Made by a program: the position numbers and the translations under genes. Positions 61,443 to 64,000 of a DNA stretch of 64,000 nt are shown here, piece by piece; positions within the stretch are counted from its first letter, which is position 1; each line of letters opens with the position of its first letter. The notes beneath the pieces are model-generated. The model worked only from the letters and a program-made list of their open reading frames with translations. It was not told the DNA's origin and searched no databases. Source of the stretch: Flavobacteriales bacterium (GTDB taxonomy: Bacteria > Bacteroidota > Bacteroidia > Flavobacteriales_E > Vicingaceae); assembly GCA_020853105.1 (NCBI GenBank), contig JADYZM010000030.1, forward strand, positions 1-64,000. The letters are read 5' to 3'.

Positions 61443-63467
61443 ATGAAATTTGTATATCCAGAATTTTTATTTGCCCTATTCGCCGTAGCGATACCAATCA
61501 TCATTCATTTATTTAATTTCAGAAAGTATAAAAAAATCTATTTCTCTAATGTTAGCTTTTTGCATGAAGTTAAAAAGGAAAGTCAATCAAAATCAAAACT
61601 CAAACACCTGCTTATTTTATGTTCCAGAATTTTAGCTGTTGCTTTTATGGTTTTTGCATTTGCTCAACCGTTTATTCCTTCAACAATAAAGAGTAATGGC
61701 AATACAAATACAGTTGGTATCTATATTGATAATTCATACAGTATGGAAAGTACCGGAGAGTATGGTTCGCTACTGACAGAGGCAAAAACAAAAGCAATTG
61801 AACTGGTTAAGTCTTACGGCAAAACAGATAAATTTGTTATCTGCGAAAACAGTTTTTCAGCCGGCAGTCAACGAAAACTAACATCAGAGGAGGCAATATC
61901 TAAAATTGAACAAATTGAAATATCGACTGAAACCAGGTTTCTTTCTGAAGTTTATTCAAGAATTAACGAAACTCTAAATGGTACTGAATCTGAGAACAAC
62001 TCGATTCATATTTTATCCGATTTCCAGAAAACCACATCAGATATTGAAAAAATTAATTCTGATACTTCTATTCAAACTTATTTTTTTCTGATACAATCCG
62101 AGGCAAGGAATAATCTATATGTTGATTCCTGTTGGTTTGAAAACCCTACACACCTCTTTTTACAGCAAGAAAACTTATTTGTCCGTATTAAAAATAACTC
62201 TAACCAAGATTTAGAAAATATTCCTGTTAAGCTTTTTATAAACGATAAATTAGTGGCTCCTTCTAATTTTTCAGTAAAAGCAAACGACCATGTAGAAATT
62301 ACAATTCATTACAAAAATCAAGAAAAAGGAATTCAAAACGGTAAAATCGAATTACAAGATTCACCGGTAACTTTAGATGATATTTTTTATTTTTCCTATT
62401 CAATAACAGGATATCTCAAGGTTTTAGAAATTACTGAAAAGGACACATTTCCGCAGATTAGAGCAATTTACAACACCGACAGTATTTTTCAATTCAGTAC
62501 CTCTTTGGTTGATCAGATTGACTATTCCAGTTTATCCAATTATAATTTGATTGTCCTAAATCAACTCAAACAAATCTCATCTGGTTTGGCTTCAACATTA
62601 AAAAATTTTATTGAAAATGGTGGAACTCTCACCATAATACCCGCTTATGAAGTTGACTTTGTTTCGTATAACAGTTTTTTTTCTCAATTGTCAATGTGTC
62701 AATTCACAGGAATTGACACCAACAAAATAAAAATTAGCGAAATCAATTACAAACACCCCTTATATTCGTCTGTGTTTGAGGGTAAGCCCAAAGAAGATAT
62801 TAATTTACCTACTATTAACACATATTACACCTCATCAAACAGCATATCAACATATAAAAATCCGGTACTTTCTTTAAAAAACAGTAATTCCATTTTAACA
62901 GATTACAAAATCAAAAATGGAACTGTATATGTATTGAGCACCAGTCTTGATGAAAAAGCCGGAAACTTTACCAAACACGCCCTCTTTGTTCCTACATTTT
63001 TCAATATGGCATTGTTAAGCCAAACTATCAATCCCCTGTTTTACACAATTGGCAAACAAGAGGTTTTATCATTAAAATCAGTGGGAAACGATGGAACCAT
63101 TAAAATTACCAAACCCAACTTTGAGTTCATTCCTCAAACCAAAAAAGATTTAGATAAAACTATTGTTTTTGTTACTCAAGGTATTACTCTAGCTGGAAAT
63201 TATATATTATCTGAAAACACAATACAATCAGGATTGTCCTATAATTATAATCGTTTGGAGTCTGATTTAACAGTATTTTCTAACGAAGAACTAAGTGATT
63301 TAGCAAAAAACTCAGGCTTTAATGCACATTTAGTTGAATCGCACGAAAATTCAATTAACCATGCTCTTGAAGAACTAAAAAATGGAAAAAGGTTTTGGAA
63401 AATATGTATTATTTTAGCTTTGTTTTTTCTGGCAGTAGAAATTGCTCTTATTAAACATTTTAAATAA
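61443..63467 (+). CDS. BatA-type membrane protein with VWA domain
   Basis: 674 residues. The N-terminal BatA unit (about 1-80) begins Y-P-E-F-L-F-A-L-F-A-V-A-I-P-I-I-I-H-L-F-N-F-R, with a second TM at 55-75 (L-L-I-L-C-S-R-I-L-A-V-A-F-M-V-F-A-F-A-Q-P). The VWA domain follows with MIDAS D-N-S-Y-S (96-100). A long extracytoplasmic part and a C-terminal TM helix (I-C-I-I-L-A-L-F-F-L-A-V-E-I-A-L-I) complete it. The family is linked to aerotolerance and MoxR/Bat complexes, but no MoxR or other Bat gene is here. The dihydroorotase-like gene starts 7 bases after its stop. Confidence 0.88.
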   Translation: MKFVYPEFLFALFAVAIPIIIHLFNFRKYKKIYFSNVSFLHEVKKESQSKSKLKHLLILCSRILAVAFMVFAFAQPFIPSTIKSNGNTNTVGIYIDNSYSMESTGEYGSLLTEAKTKAIELVKSYGKTDKFVICENSFSAGSQRKLTSEEAISKIEQIEISTETRFLSEVYSRINETLNGTESENNSIHILSDFQKTTSDIEKINSDTSIQTYFFLIQSEARNNLYVDSCWFENPTHLFLQQENLFVRIKNNSNQDLENIPVKLFINDKLVAPSNFSVKANDHVEITIHYKNQEKGIQNGKIELQDSPVTLDDIFYFSYSITGYLKVLEITEKDTFPQIRAIYNTDSIFQFSTSLVDQIDYSSLSNYNLIVLNQLKQISSGLASTLKNFIENGGTLTIIPAYEVDFVSYNSFFSQLSMCQFTGIDTNKIKISEINYKHPLYSSVFEGKPKEDINLPTINTYYTSSNSISTYKNPVLSLKNSNSILTDYKIKNGTVYVLSTSLDEKAGNFTKHALFVPTFFNMALLSQTINPLFYTIGKQEVLSLKSVGNDGTIKITKPNFEFIPQTKKDLDKTIVFVTQGITLAGNYILSENTIQSGLSYNYNRLESDLTVFSNEELSDLAKNSGFNAHLVESHENSINHALEELKNGKRFWKICIILALFFLAVEIALIKHFK

Positions 63468-63474
63468 AAAAATT

Positions 63475-64000
63475 ATGAATGTACTAATTAAATCTGCAAC
63501 AATAGTTGATGAAAACTCAGTGTTTAACGGAAAAAAGGTTGATATTTTAATTGAAAGAGGAATCATAAAAAAAATTGCCCCTTCAATAAAAAACACAGCA
63601 AAAACTACAGAAATTAAAACCTCTGATTTACATGTTTCCATTGGTTGGTTTGATTTAAGGGCAAATTTTTGTGATCCTGGTTTTGAATACAAAGAAGATT
63701 TAAAATCCGGTTTAAAGGCTGCCTCTAAAGGAGGATTTACCGGTGTTTTGGTGATGCCTACAACCCACCCTACAATTGACTCCAAATCTGGGGTTGAATA
63801 TATCCTAAATAAAACCAAAAACAATATTGTTTCTGCATATCCAGCTGGTGCACTTACAGTTAAATGTGAAGGAAACGACATGTCAGAAATGTATGATATG
63901 CACTTAGCAGGAGCTGTTGCATTTACCGACAACAAAAAATCAATTAAAAACCCAGGCATATTAACCAGAGCCATGTTGTACAACCAAAGTTTTAACGGGC
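63475..64000 (+). CDS. dihydroorotase-like amidohydrolase (N-terminal part, runs off the window)
   Basis: 175 residues are visible from ATG 63475, with no stop before the end of the window. The start V-L-I-K-S-A-T-I-V-D-E-N-S and D-I-L-I-E-R-G-I-I-K-K-I fit PyrC-type dihydroorotases (class I). The metal-binding D-x-H-x-H is replaced: D60-L-R62-A-N64, so both His ligands are absent. D-P-G-F-E-Y-K-E-D, K-G-G-F-T-G-V-L-V-M-P and A-G-A-V-A-F-T-D keep the fold. I recall flavobacterial 'dihydroorotases' with a similarly altered site. It may be non-catalytic, or another enzyme could serve. It is co-oriented with the BatA gene, 7 bases downstream. Confidence 0.8.
   Translation, partial: MNVLIKSATIVDENSVFNGKKVDILIERGIIKKIAPSIKNTAKTTEIKTSDLHVSIGWFDLRANFCDPGFEYKEDLKSGLKAASKGGFTGVLVMPTTHPTIDSKSGVEYILNKTKNNIVSAYPAGALTVKCEGNDMSEMYDMHLAGAVAFTDNKKSIKNPGILTRAMLYNQSFNG

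Overview
The window looks like a piece of a Bacteroidota chromosome, most likely order Flavobacteriales. The DNA is AT-rich, and Shine-Dalgarno sequences are weak or absent. Several genes sit just behind the Bacteroidota -7 promoter element TAnnTTTG. The gene set is typical of the phylum: GldF and GldG, type IX secretion (T9SS) sorting domains on two large secreted proteins, BshA for bacillithiol, an OstA-like LPS-export protein, RemB/Wzi-like outer-membrane barrels and a BatA-type protein. No rRNA, tRNA, CRISPR array, insertion sequence or phage gene was found. No gap between genes exceeds about 300 bases. The largest are the leaders at 49287-49502 and 52996-53225; beyond the sites listed I see no gene or structured RNA in them.

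Layout. 1-10634: the end of a DUF2024 gene, then a long leftward block: thiolase, bifunctional (p)ppGpp enzyme, Fur, STAS, PurA and OstA-like, preceded upstream by an M13 peptidase and an AlkC-type glycosylase. 10757-17210: ECF sigma and membrane anti-sigma, divergent radA/radC, a polysaccharide deacetylase, upp and a small membrane protein. 17269-21510: a two-component system followed by a TDT/SLAC1-type channel, an unknown membrane protein and a cyclic-nucleotide-binding-fold protein with an N-terminal Cys cluster and no DNA-binding domain. 21512-24115: a secreted GH18+CUB protein. 24263-27637: GpmI, an M20 peptidase and an LEA-type lipoprotein.

27775-31988: two RemB/Wzi-like barrel paralogues on either side of a WecA/MraY-type transferase. 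31985-35793: an SLC13 permease, a small membrane protein, a HEAT-like protein and BshA. 35797-40041: an arginine cluster (ArgS, arginase, divergent arginine decarboxylase). 40120-44095: a lipoprotein, FtsK and LolA, ended by a strong 19-bp hairpin. 44175-52995: gldF-gldG-DUF4340 and, downstream, a giant 14-PKD-domain T9SS protein. 53226-55685: aspartate kinase and diaminopimelate decarboxylase. 55698-59565: a biotin carboxylase with PaaG-, PaaH- and PaaI-type enzymes. 59758-64000: a GT22-like membrane glycosyltransferase, a BatA/VWA protein and the start of a dihydroorotase-like protein lacking the HxH metal motif.

The best candidate for something undescribed is 17269-21510. The two-component genes are followed by tandem 11-bp direct repeats, the operator layout typical of OmpR/PhoB regulators. 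These sit directly in front of a three-gene operon (anion channel, unknown two-TM protein, HTH-less Cys-cluster sensor). Other points of interest are probable leaderless promoters, a possible ATA start that would restore a signal peptide, paired cysteines and calcium-loop-like inserts in the PKD array, and very tight convergent gene ends with only one visible terminator. Functions are assigned from motifs read by eye; no database search was run.
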